Shown piece after piece: positions 33,411 to 41,243 of a stretch of DNA of 54,643 nt. The notes under the pieces are model-generated. The model was not told the origin of the DNA. It worked only from the letters and a program-made list of their open reading frames with translations, and did not search any database. How positions within the stretch are numbered: position 1 is the first letter of the stretch; each line of letters begins with the position of its first letter. The stretch is from positions 1-54,643 of the forward strand of contig CAMLFX010000008.1 of the NCBI GenBank assembly GCA_946479435.1. The letters run 5' to 3'. The DNA comes from an uncultured Sphingobacteriales bacterium (lineage in GTDB: Bacteria; Bacteroidota; Bacteroidia; Chitinophagales; Chitinophagaceae). The translations under genes were made by a program, and so were the position numbers.

Positions 33411-35192
33411 TTAAAAAATATATCCTTTCTTATCGTACACCGCTGCAGCAATACGGCGACGTGCATCTTTAGCATTAAAATTATTGGTCTTAGTAAAACG
33501 TTTCAGCCCCATCAGCATCATGCGTTGTTCATCGCCATCGGCAAATGAATTGATGGCATTTTTGCCGGCATGGTTAATACGGTCGGCTGCATCGTTAATG
33601 AATACTCTTGCCGCATCTAACGCTAATGCAGCATTATCTTTATTACCATCCTGCATTTTTATTGCTCTTAATAATGCCGATTCAGCCTGGAAGGTATCGA
33701 TCACCATATCGGCCATGTACATCAGCAGCTCCTGCTCTTTATCAAGCGCCATCATCAGTTTTTGCACGGCAGCACCGGCGCACATCAATATGGCTTTTTT
33801 GAAATTGGCTATCGCTTTATATTCAGCAGCAAACGGTGCATCATCTTCACCGAAATCAGGTATGCTCGTCAGCTCTTTCTGAATGCCCATAGCAGGTTTC
33901 ATCAGGTCGATACGGCCTTTCATAGCCCGTTTCAGGTACATATCCAGTATCAGCAGCCGGTTTATTTCGTTAGTGCCTTCAAATATGCGGTTGATGCGGC
34001 TGTCGCGGTATGCGCGCGATATATTGTATTCATCAGAGAAGCCGTTACCGCCATGTATCTGCACCCCTTCATCTACTACATAGTCCAGGGTTTCAGAGCC
34101 TATCACTTTTAGTATAGCACATTCAATGGCATATTCTTCAGCCGCACCCAGCAGTGTTTCATCTTCATTTTTGCCTTCAGCGCGCAGGCTATGTTCCTTC
34201 TCATCTATCCATTTCGATGTGCGGTATAAAGCTGCTTCAGTAGCAAAAATGCGGATGGTCATTTCAGCTACTTTATACTGTATGGCGCCAAATTGCGCAA
34301 TAGGTGTTTTAAATTGCTCGCGGGTAAGGGCATATTCAACACTTGTATCCATTGCCCGTTTAGCACCGCCCAGTGCAGCCGCGCATAATTTAAGGCGGCC
34401 AATGTTGAGTATGTTGAAGGCTATGATATGTCCACGGCCAATTTCACCCAAAAGGTTTTCAACCGGCACTTTGCAGTTCTCGAAAAATAACTGGCGTGTG
34501 CTGGAGCCTTTGATACCCATTTTGTGTTCTTCTTCCCCAAAGCTTAAGCCCGGTGTATCGCGGTCAACAATTATTGCGCTGAACTTATCGCCATCTACCT
34601 TTACAAATACGGTAAACACATCAGCGAAGCCCGCGTTGGTTATCCATATCTTTTGCCCGTTTATTATATAGTGTTTTCCATCTTTGCTCAGCATGGCAGT
34701 GGTGCGGGCACCCAAAGCATCGGAACCCGAGTTTGGTTCGGTAAGCGCATAGGCGCCTTTCATTTCTCCGGTAGCCAGCTTTGGTATATACTTCTGTTTT
34801 TGCGCTTCCGTGCCAAAATAAAGTATGGGTAGCGAGCCAATACCATTATGGGCAGCCATGGCTACCGCAAATGAGTGGCCACCACCCAGGCATTCGTTAA
34901 TAAGTGTAGCTGTTACAAAATCTTCACCCAGCCCGCCATATTGTTCGGGGAAGGCGGCGCCTAATAAGCCTAGTTCGCCCGCTTTATCCAATAACTCAGG
35001 CATTAGGCCCTCTTTCTGCTGGTCTATTTCTATCATGTGTGGCAGCACTTCTTTCTCCAGGAACTCATTACAAGTTCCGGCTATCATCTTTTGTTCTTCG
35101 TTAAAATCTTCGGGAATGAAAGTGTTGGCTATATCGGGTTGTTGTATCAAAAATCCTCCGCCTTGTGCTGCAACATGTGTTTGTTCTGCCAT
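33411..35192 (-). CDS. Acyl-CoA dehydrogenase (VLCAD/ACAD9-like with C-terminal extension)
   Basis: A FAD-dependent acyl-CoA dehydrogenase for beta-oxidation, 593 residues. The core (about 30-410) has AYALTEPNSGSDALGARTTA, KIWITNAGFADVFTVF, ALTREQFKTPIAQFGAIQYKVAEM and YRDSRINRIFEGTNEINRLL, where the Glu of EGT is the expected catalytic base. An extra helical C-terminal domain of about 170 residues resembles very-long-chain enzymes. No ETF or thiolase genes are adjacent. The gene stands alone on the minus strand, divergent from the hydrolase operon. Confidence 0.93.
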   Translation of the reverse strand: MAEQTHVAAQGGGFLIQQPDIANTFIPEDFNEEQKMIAGTCNEFLEKEVLPHMIEIDQQKEGLMPELLDKAGELGLLGAAFPEQYGGLGEDFVTATLINECLGGGHSFAVAMAAHNGIGSLPILYFGTEAQKQKYIPKLATGEMKGAYALTEPNSGSDALGARTTAMLSKDGKHYIINGQKIWITNAGFADVFTVFVKVDGDKFSAIIVDRDTPGLSFGEEEHKMGIKGSSTRQLFFENCKVPVENLLGEIGRGHIIAFNILNIGRLKLCAAALGGAKRAMDTSVEYALTREQFKTPIAQFGAIQYKVAEMTIRIFATEAALYRTSKWIDEKEHSLRAEGKNEDETLLGAAEEYAIECAILKVIGSETLDYVVDEGVQIHGGNGFSDEYNISRAYRDSRINRIFEGTNEINRLLILDMYLKRAMKGRIDLMKPAMGIQKELTSIPDFGEDDAPFAAEYKAIANFKKAILMCAGAAVQKLMMALDKEQELLMYMADMVIDTFQAESALLRAIKMQDGNKDNAALALDAARVFINDAADRINHAGKNAINSFADGDEQRMMLMGLKRFTKTNNFNAKDARRRIAAAVYDKKGYIF

Positions 35193-35272
35193 GGTATGCG
35201 TGTTTATATAAAGCTACTAAAAAACGATGTGCAGCCTTGTTAAATTATTACAATACCCATAGTGGTAATCGC

Positions 35273-35280
35273 TATTTTTG
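35273..35280 (+). promoter_or_regulatory. Possible -7 element of hydrolase operon
   Basis: TATTTTTG lies 8 nt before the ATG at 35289. The nearest TTG is too far upstream for a -33, so the call is weak. Confidence 0.35.
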
Positions 35281-35288
35281 ACAAGGTT

Positions 35289-36101
35289 ATGAAGAAGGCG
35301 GAATCAGGCTATTTTAAAGTAAAAGACGTACAATTGCACTACCTGCAAATGGGTAGCGGCAAACAATTGCTGCTGGCTTTTCATGGCTATAATAACGATG
35401 CGGGATTGTTCATGCCTTTTGAAAATGAAATAGGGGAGCGCTATACTATAATATCTGTTGATATGCCACACCATGGCAAAAGCCATTGGGATAATGAAGC
35501 ATTATCTGTACAAATGCTGCAAGAGCTAATAACTCATTTGAAAAAAAAATATTCGGTTGAGAAAATAAGTTTGTTAGGCTATAGTATGGGGGGCAGGGCT
35601 TGCCTCAAGTTAGTAGAATGCTGCTGTAAGGATATTGATAAAGTAGTATTGATGGCCTCGGATGGGTTGCGCTTTAATTTCTTTTATTATTTCCTTACAC
35701 GCGTTGCCATAGGCAAAAAGCTATTTAAACATTTTATTGAGCAGCCGGAAAAATACCTGCCACTGGTTGAGCGGCTGAAGAAATGGAAATGGATAGATGA
35801 ATCGCGCTACAAATTTGCTATGCAATATGTGCATACCGAAGAAAAACGACGATTTCTGCATAATGTGTGGCCGGCTATGTCTGCATTGATACCTCTTACA
35901 TCGAAAGTGAAGGCTAATATCAAAAAAGAAGAAATACCCTTATACATATTTATGGGTAAGTATGACAAGATCATTCAACCAGAGCTGGCAGTAAACTTTT
36001 GTAAAGGATTACCGACAGCCAAATTAACCGTTCTGGAAAAGGGCCACAGGCTAATGGATGAAGAATGTGTGGCTGAAATTGCAAAGTGCTTACTTTCGTA
36101 G
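35289..36101 (+). CDS. Alpha/beta hydrolase
   Basis: A 270-residue alpha/beta hydrolase. The oxyanion-side motif LLAFHGYNNDAGLF, the nucleophile elbow GYSMGG, the acid in MGKYDKIIQPE and the histidine in LEKGHRLMDEE give a full catalytic triad. Substrate unknown. The ATG at 35289 is preferred to a GTG at 35262. It is followed by a glycosyltransferase gene after 3 bp and forms an operon with it. Confidence 0.87.
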   Translation: MKKAESGYFKVKDVQLHYLQMGSGKQLLLAFHGYNNDAGLFMPFENEIGERYTIISVDMPHHGKSHWDNEALSVQMLQELITHLKKKYSVEKISLLGYSMGGRACLKLVECCCKDIDKVVLMASDGLRFNFFYYFLTRVAIGKKLFKHFIEQPEKYLPLVERLKKWKWIDESRYKFAMQYVHTEEKRRFLHNVWPAMSALIPLTSKVKANIKKEEIPLYIFMGKYDKIIQPELAVNFCKGLPTAKLTVLEKGHRLMDEECVAEIAKCLLS

Positions 36102-36104
36102 CGT

Positions 36105-37247
36105 ATGCAAGCGTTAGCAATTATATGTATGGTATTGATGTCGTGCTACGCGGCTTTGATACTTCTGTATCGAATGGGTTGGGAGAAACAACCCTTTTTC
36201 CGTTTGACTGGAAGTCATCACCCTAAAACAAAAATCAGCGTCATTATACCTGCCCGCAATGAGGCTGCGAATATCGGTAAATGCATTAAAGCTATACTAG
36301 CGCAAAACTATCCGGCGCAACTGCTGGAAGTAATTGTAGTAGATGACCATTCTGAAGATAATACCGCGCAAGTGGTGAATAACTTCCGCAATAAACAAGT
36401 GCGTTGTATATCGCTTGCCGACTGGCTAAGTAATAAAGGCCAGATAATAGCCTACAAAAAAGAAGCTATTGCTGCAGGTATTGCCAATAGCAGTGGAGAG
36501 CTGATTGTAACAACCGATGCGGACTGCACTATGGGTATAGAATGGCTGCGGCATATTGCAGGTAAGTATGAAGTATATAAACCTGTAATGATAATAGCAC
36601 CTGTTGATTTCAACCACGACGATAGTTTATTAGACATATTCCAGTCGCTCGATTTTATGAGCATGCAGGGTATAACTGCTGCCACGCATGAGTTGAAGCT
36701 GGGTAATATGTGCAACGGTGCGAACCTTGCTTTTACACGCCTTGCGTATGATGCTGTGGATGGATATAAAGACATTGATCATCTTGCATCGGGCGATGAC
36801 TATTTGCTGATGATGAAAATGCAGAAAGCGTATCCCAACCGTATTGATTATCTGAAAGCAAAAGAAGCGATCGTATATACGCCACCCCAGCCCGATCTGA
36901 AGGGTTTTTTACAACAGCGTGTGCGTTGGGCATCGAAATCGGGAAAGTACGACGATAAGATAATGACGCTTGTGCTGAGCTTTGTGTACCTCTTTAACCT
37001 TACGCTATTTATTTTGGCAATTGCCTGTTTTTTTAGCGCTAGTGCTATTATGATTTCCGGCGGCATGTTGCTGATAAAAGTGGTAGCTGAAATGGTGTTT
37101 TTATTTCCTGTCGCGAAGTTCTTTAATAAAACTAAACAGCTGTTGTATTTTCCTTTCCTGCAGCCTTTTCATATTGCATACATAGTTGTTGCAGGGCTGA
37201 TGGGTTTTGTAGGTGTTTATAAATGGAAGGGAAGGAGGGTAAAATAA
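36105..37247 (+). CDS. Membrane-bound family 2 glycosyltransferase
   Basis: A 380-residue GT2 enzyme. One N-terminal helix (3-22) precedes the GT-A domain: KISVIIPARNEAANIGKCI, EVIVVDDHSEDNT, the TTDADC metal-binding motif, LASGDDYLL, and QQRVRWASK (the Q-x-x-R-W element of processive enzymes). Three or four C-terminal helices follow. It probably adds sugars to a lipid or exported glycan; the donor and product are unknown. It lies in an operon between the hydrolase and a small membrane protein. Confidence 0.9.
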   Translation: MQALAIICMVLMSCYAALILLYRMGWEKQPFFRLTGSHHPKTKISVIIPARNEAANIGKCIKAILAQNYPAQLLEVIVVDDHSEDNTAQVVNNFRNKQVRCISLADWLSNKGQIIAYKKEAIAAGIANSSGELIVTTDADCTMGIEWLRHIAGKYEVYKPVMIIAPVDFNHDDSLLDIFQSLDFMSMQGITAATHELKLGNMCNGANLAFTRLAYDAVDGYKDIDHLASGDDYLLMMKMQKAYPNRIDYLKAKEAIVYTPPQPDLKGFLQQRVRWASKSGKYDDKIMTLVLSFVYLFNLTLFILAIACFFSASAIMISGGMLLIKVVAEMVFLFPVAKFFNKTKQLLYFPFLQPFHIAYIVVAGLMGFVGVYKWKGRRVK

Positions 37248-37289
37248 ATGAATGCAGTTGTAACTTTAGTAAATTAAAAGAGCTTTTGT

Positions 37290-37691
37290 ATGGGTAAATG
37301 GATAGCAGCTTCGATAATACTAATACTTGTTGTGGTGGTAGGTTACATGTACTGGTTTTATTACAACCCATATAGTGACGGCTACAGGGAGGGCGTGCTT
37401 CAGAAATTTTCGCGCAAGGGGAACGTATTTAAAACTTATGAAGGGGAAATGATACAGCTTGGTTTTGGCCAGCGTGGCGCTGCCATCAATTCGCAATACT
37501 ATTATTTTAGTGTAGATGATGTACAATTGGCCGATACTTTAGAAAAAAGCCTGGGCAAGATCATTCGCGTGCACTATACCCAATACAGGCGCAACCTGCC
37601 ATGGAGAGGAGAGAACTACGATAAAGTAAACGCTGACAAAGGCCAGTATGTAGTGGATCAACTGGCCGAAGTGCGCAATGCTGTTTACTAA
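37290..37691 (+). CDS. Small membrane-anchored protein of unknown function
   Basis: A 133-residue protein with one N-terminal helix (WIAASIILILVVVVGYMYWF) and a soluble domain starting NPYSDGYREGVLQKFSRKGNVFKTYEGEM. The pattern is familiar from other Bacteroidota genomes but has no established function. It lies 42 bp after the glycosyltransferase gene, and its 3' end overlaps the converging methyltransferase by 4 bp. Confidence 0.8.
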   Translation: MGKWIAASIILILVVVVGYMYWFYYNPYSDGYREGVLQKFSRKGNVFKTYEGEMIQLGFGQRGAAINSQYYYFSVDDVQLADTLEKSLGKIIRVHYTQYRRNLPWRGENYDKVNADKGQYVVDQLAEVRNAVY

Positions 37692-38389
37692 GCTAATAGC
37701 AGGAAAACCGCCGGGGCTTTTACAAGATTAGGTTTTTGGGTTCTCCACTCGGCTATGCTTAGCGTTCTTATATATTCGGTAGCACCTGTTATATTCTGGG
37801 CAATGCATAACCTTGTTTCAGGGTTGCAATATTGCAGCAGGTCGTTCACCATATTGTTATTCCTGTAGGGTGTTTCTATAAATAGCTGCGTTTGGTTGTC
37901 TTTTTTCGAATTGGCTTCGAGTTGTTTGATGCTTTGGCTGCGTGCGGGTTCTTTTACCGGCAGGTAACCATTAAAACAAAAACTCTGTCCATTAAGGCCG
38001 GATGCCATCAGGGCTAGTATTAAAGAATTGGGGCCGGTGAGCGGTACTACTTTAGCGCCTGCTTTATGCCCAACGGCTACTAATTCAGCACCGGGGTCAG
38101 CAACGCCGGGGCAACCTGCTTCACTCATTATGCCAATAGAAAATCCTTGTTTTATCCAATGCCTAAGTGTGTTGAAATCTGGCCCACGGTGCTTATCAAT
38201 TTCTGAGAATTGTAAGTCGTCGATCACTATGCTTTTATCTACCGATTTTAAGAAACGCCTGGCTGTACGCAGATCCTCGACAAAGAAATGCTTGACCTTA
38301 GGGGCTACTTCTGTTATTTGTGGTGATAGCGTGTGTAACGCTTCTTCAGCTATTGGGATGGGTATGAGATAAATTGTTGCTTGCTGCAT
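37688..38389 (-). CDS. RsmI-like tetrapyrrole-methylase-fold methyltransferase
   Basis: A 233-residue SAM methyltransferase of the RsmI-related group (16S rRNA C1402 2'-O-methylation in E. coli). Motifs: ATIYLIPIPIAEEALHTL, HFFVEDLRTARRFLKSV, SEAGCPGVADPGAELV, VPLTGPNSLILALMASGLNGQSFCFNGYLP, and LFIETPYRNNNMV. It is shorter than E. coli RsmI and lacks its C-terminal region, so the substrate may differ. Confidence 0.87.
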   Translation of the reverse strand: MQQATIYLIPIPIAEEALHTLSPQITEVAPKVKHFFVEDLRTARRFLKSVDKSIVIDDLQFSEIDKHRGPDFNTLRHWIKQGFSIGIMSEAGCPGVADPGAELVAVGHKAGAKVVPLTGPNSLILALMASGLNGQSFCFNGYLPVKEPARSQSIKQLEANSKKDNQTQLFIETPYRNNNMVNDLLQYCNPETRLCIAQNITGATEYIRTLSIAEWRTQKPNLVKAPAVFLLLA

Positions 38390-38442
38390 GAGGTTTAAAA
38401 TTACTCTTTGTGCAAGAAATATTGCTTAGGTATTTTCGCACT

Positions 38443-39048
38443 ATGGTATTGCAGAAAGATTTTTATACAAGAAAGGATGTAGTGAAGATAGCTAAGCAAC
38501 TGCTGGGTAAATTTTTAGTGACCAATTTCGATGGGATTTATACTGCAGGCATGATAGTGGAAACAGAGGCTTACGCAGGTGCTGCGGACAAAGCATCGCA
38601 TGCATTTGGCAACAGGCGTACCAACCGCACTGAAACCATGTATGCAGAAGGTGGAACTGCCTATGTGTATCTATGCTATGGCATACATCATCTTTTCAAC
38701 GTAGTGACCAATGTTAAGGATACACCCCATGCCATATTGATACGTGGAATAGAGCCTGCAGATGGTATTACAGATATGCTGTTGCGCAGAGGAAAGGATA
38801 AAGTGCAACCTTCGCTAACTGCAGGGCCCGGCGCCATGAGTGTTGCTTTAGGCATAAAGACGAGCCACACCGGGCTAAGCCTGCTGGGTGATGAAATATG
38901 GATAGAGGATAGGGGAATAAAACTGACTACTAAAGATATTGTAAGCGGTAGCAGGGTTGGTGTTGCGTATGCGCAGGAAGATGCATTGTTACCGTACCGG
39001 TTTTCTATAAAAGGTAATCCCTTTGTAAGCAAAGGGAAAGGGCTATAA
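38443..39048 (+). CDS. DNA-3-methyladenine glycosylase (AAG/MPG family)
   Basis: A base-excision repair glycosylase that removes alkylated purines, 201 residues. Motifs: LAKQLLGK-like IAKQLLGKFLVT, the catalytic VETEAYAGAADKASHAFGNRRTNR, GTAYVYLCYGIHHLFNVVT, HAILIRGIEP, and LTAGPGAMSVALGI. The ATG at 38443 fits the family start better than the GTG at 38410. Monocistronic, with a strong terminator. Confidence 0.93.
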   Translation: MVLQKDFYTRKDVVKIAKQLLGKFLVTNFDGIYTAGMIVETEAYAGAADKASHAFGNRRTNRTETMYAEGGTAYVYLCYGIHHLFNVVTNVKDTPHAILIRGIEPADGITDMLLRRGKDKVQPSLTAGPGAMSVALGIKTSHTGLSLLGDEIWIEDRGIKLTTKDIVSGSRVGVAYAQEDALLPYRFSIKGNPFVSKGKGL

Positions 39049-39051
39049 AAC

Positions 39052-39083
39052 AAAGAAGGCAGCTATATAGCTGCCTTCTTTTA
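39052..39083. terminator. Bidirectional terminator, 30-bp perfect palindrome
   Basis: AAAGAAGGCAGCTAT and its exact complement (39052-39081) with T and A tracts lie between the converging glycosylase and PorP/SprF genes. Confidence 0.8.
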
Positions 39084-39103
39084 TGTTGAAACTTAATTTT
39101 CTT

Positions 39104-40141
39104 TTAGAATTTAGGACAGGTAACGTTTGTACGTGGTTCGAAAGAGCGTTTGTTGATGCAGCCATTGAATATCAGCGATATTTCATAACCACCGTTACCG
39201 TTAGTAGCAGCAGCGAAGTTAGACAGGTTAACATCGTAGCTAACACCCAGCTTCATTTTCGACCATTCGAAACCAATGTACGGAGAAACTGCATCGCCGT
39301 AGCGATACCAGCCACCAAGATAAAGAATGGTGTTCTTAACAAATTCTTCGTCGTGACCAGGATTCAATACAAAACCTACAGCAGCACCCGCAAGAATTTC
39401 GCTGGCTGATGCCTGAGATTGGTATAAACCACTAGCATATAACACTATATTTTCGTTCAGGTCGAAAGAACCGCCTAAATAGCCTGTGTAACGAGAATGT
39501 ATTTTATGGTTATCGTTCAGGAATGTCTCAACCGGCTGTGTAAGGTGGTAAACCGAGAAACCCGCGTAAGCAGTAGCGTGTTCGGTAATACGGCCAGAGT
39601 ACATTAAGCCAAGGTTGAAATCAGGATATGTAAGATCGGCGTTGCCAAAAGTTTCAGAAGTGCTATATGGTGTACCACCTGTTTGGTAGTCAAACTGATC
39701 TTCGAATTTCAGTTTAGTGAAATCGATGCTTTTTTGTACCAGCGCGCCTTGTACACCTAAAGATAGTGTGTGTTGTTTTTCAACACCAAATGCTTTGTGA
39801 TAAGCTACTGAAAGACCAACAGTTACGTTCTGCAAGCCACCCAGGCCCGAGCGATCGAACATACCTAAAATACCAATGCCAAGTGCATCGCCATTATTAA
39901 GCCTGTCCTTCATTGTAGCCATATCGTATGATACTGTACCAGTTATATATGGATTAGGGGATACGCTGCCCCATTGTGTGCGATAGTTTGCTGCCAGGCG
40001 CAGATCGCATTGTGTAAGGCCTGTCAGCGCGGGGTTTAGAGTGAGTGGTGATGCAAAATATTGAGTATAGTGCGGATCTTGAGCCATTGCTGATGTTGAC
40101 AATACCAACGCTGCACCAACTCCCAGTAATATTTTCTTCAT
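39104..40141 (-). CDS. PorP/SprF family type IX secretion membrane protein
   Basis: A 345-residue outer-membrane protein with signal peptide MKKILLGVGAALVLSTSAMAQ and the family N terminus DPHYTQYFASPLTLNPALTGL, then a small barrel (LSVAYHKAFGVEKQHTLSLGVQG, IGFEWSKMKLGVSYDVN). PorP/SprF proteins partner with T9SS, PorE/SprE and large adhesins. The ATG at 40141 starts the signal peptide. It is alone here, without a gliding or adhesin partner gene in the window, but T9SS cargo genes exist at 1-858 and 6324-7019. Confidence 0.92.
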   Translation of the reverse strand: MKKILLGVGAALVLSTSAMAQDPHYTQYFASPLTLNPALTGLTQCDLRLAANYRTQWGSVSPNPYITGTVSYDMATMKDRLNNGDALGIGILGMFDRSGLGGLQNVTVGLSVAYHKAFGVEKQHTLSLGVQGALVQKSIDFTKLKFEDQFDYQTGGTPYSTSETFGNADLTYPDFNLGLMYSGRITEHATAYAGFSVYHLTQPVETFLNDNHKIHSRYTGYLGGSFDLNENIVLYASGLYQSQASASEILAGAAVGFVLNPGHDEEFVKNTILYLGGWYRYGDAVSPYIGFEWSKMKLGVSYDVNLSNFAAATNGNGGYEISLIFNGCINKRSFEPRTNVTCPKF

Positions 40142-40478
40142 CTGGTAACGTTTATTGAATGTTAAATTAAGTTTCTGCAAGCCAAAATAAACCAAATTCT
40201 ACTATTATGCAAGACAGTAGGAAATAATATTTTAGTTGGGCACCAATGCACTATAAAAACTGAGGATTGAAGGCATTTGTAATGTGGAGCAATTTAGTAT
40301 GATATATGTTGTTTTTATTAAATGTTGGTACAAGTTAAAAAAGCCATGACAATTGTTAATATATGGTTTTTTGCAGTTAAAGTCCAGTTAAACTGACCTG
40401 CCAGATTTTGATACATAGTACAAGCTTCTATTTTTGTACCTTTGCGCACATTTCATAAAAATCATCCACAAAACTAAC
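40142..40478. other. Divergent intergenic region with uppS promoter
   Basis: This 337-bp AT-rich gap between PorP/SprF and uppS contains two tandem -7 elements near its right end. Nothing else is recognised. Confidence 0.5.
40407..40444 (+). promoter_or_regulatory. Promoter(s) of the uppS-bamA-skp operon
   Basis: TTTG (40407-40410), an 18-bp spacer and TATTTTTG (40429-40436), with a second -7 element TACCTTTG (40437-40444, followed by CGC) directly after it. Either could start transcription 35-45 nt before the uppS ATG. Confidence 0.6.
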
Positions 40479-41243
40479 ATGGATAGTCTGCCATCCATAG
40501 ACCAGGGGAAACTACCCAAACATATAGCCATCATAATGGATGGAAATGGCCGTTGGGCAAAGGAGCGGGGGGAAGATCGTGTATTTGGACACCACGAAGG
40601 TGTGATGAGTGTGCGTGATATAGTGAACGCTTGTGGCGAAGTGGGTATAAAATATCTTACTTTATACGCTTTTTCAACCGAAAACTGGAACAGGCCTAAA
40701 GAAGAGGTGAACGCCCTAATGGAACTACTGGTGAACACCATTAGAAAAGAAGCTGATGAGCTGAAGAAAAAAAATGTGCGGTTGCATGTAATCGGCGATT
40801 TTGAGAGCCTGCCTGAACTGGCGCAGAAAGAGATGAACGAGGCTAAAGAAATAACGGCTGCCAATACAGGCCTCAACCTGATATTAGCACTTAGTTATAG
40901 CTCGAGGTGGGAGATAGTAGAAGCTGCTAAAAAAATAGCCGTAGCTACGGCTAAAGGCGAACTGCAAGCAGAAGAAATAAACGAACAAGTTTTTAATAGT
41001 TATTTGAACACAGCAGAATTTCCCGATCCGGAACTGATGATAAGAACAAGTGGGGAACATCGTATCAGTAATTTTCTGCTATACCAACTGGCCTATGCCG
41101 AGCTGTATTTTACGCCTGTGCATTGGCCGGAATTCCGTAAACAACATTTATACGAAGCCTTACTGAATTACCAGCAGCGCGAGCGCCGTTTTGGTAAAAC
41201 CAGTGAACAAATTCAAACGAACAACCCCCAGCATGTTGAATAG
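40479..41243 (+). CDS. uppS: Isoprenyl transferase (undecaprenyl diphosphate synthase)
   Basis: A cis-prenyltransferase that makes undecaprenyl diphosphate for cell wall and glycan export, 254 residues. The catalytic P-loop motif HIAIIMDGNGRWA carries Asp21; LTLYAFSTENWNRP and the C-terminal LMIRTSGEHRISNFLLYQLAYAELYF confirm the family. The ATG at 40479 gives the standard start. Its last 11 bp overlap the bamA start. Confidence 0.96.
   Translation: MDSLPSIDQGKLPKHIAIIMDGNGRWAKERGEDRVFGHHEGVMSVRDIVNACGEVGIKYLTLYAFSTENWNRPKEEVNALMELLVNTIRKEADELKKKNVRLHVIGDFESLPELAQKEMNEAKEITAANTGLNLILALSYSSRWEIVEAAKKIAVATAKGELQAEEINEQVFNSYLNTAEFPDPELMIRTSGEHRISNFLLYQLAYAELYFTPVHWPEFRKQHLYEALLNYQQRERRFGKTSEQIQTNNPQHVE

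Noticed and set aside
39083..39409. A 108-codon plus-strand frame opposite PorP/SprF
   Set aside because: It is antisense to a well-supported gene, begins at a terminator and has no homologous pattern.
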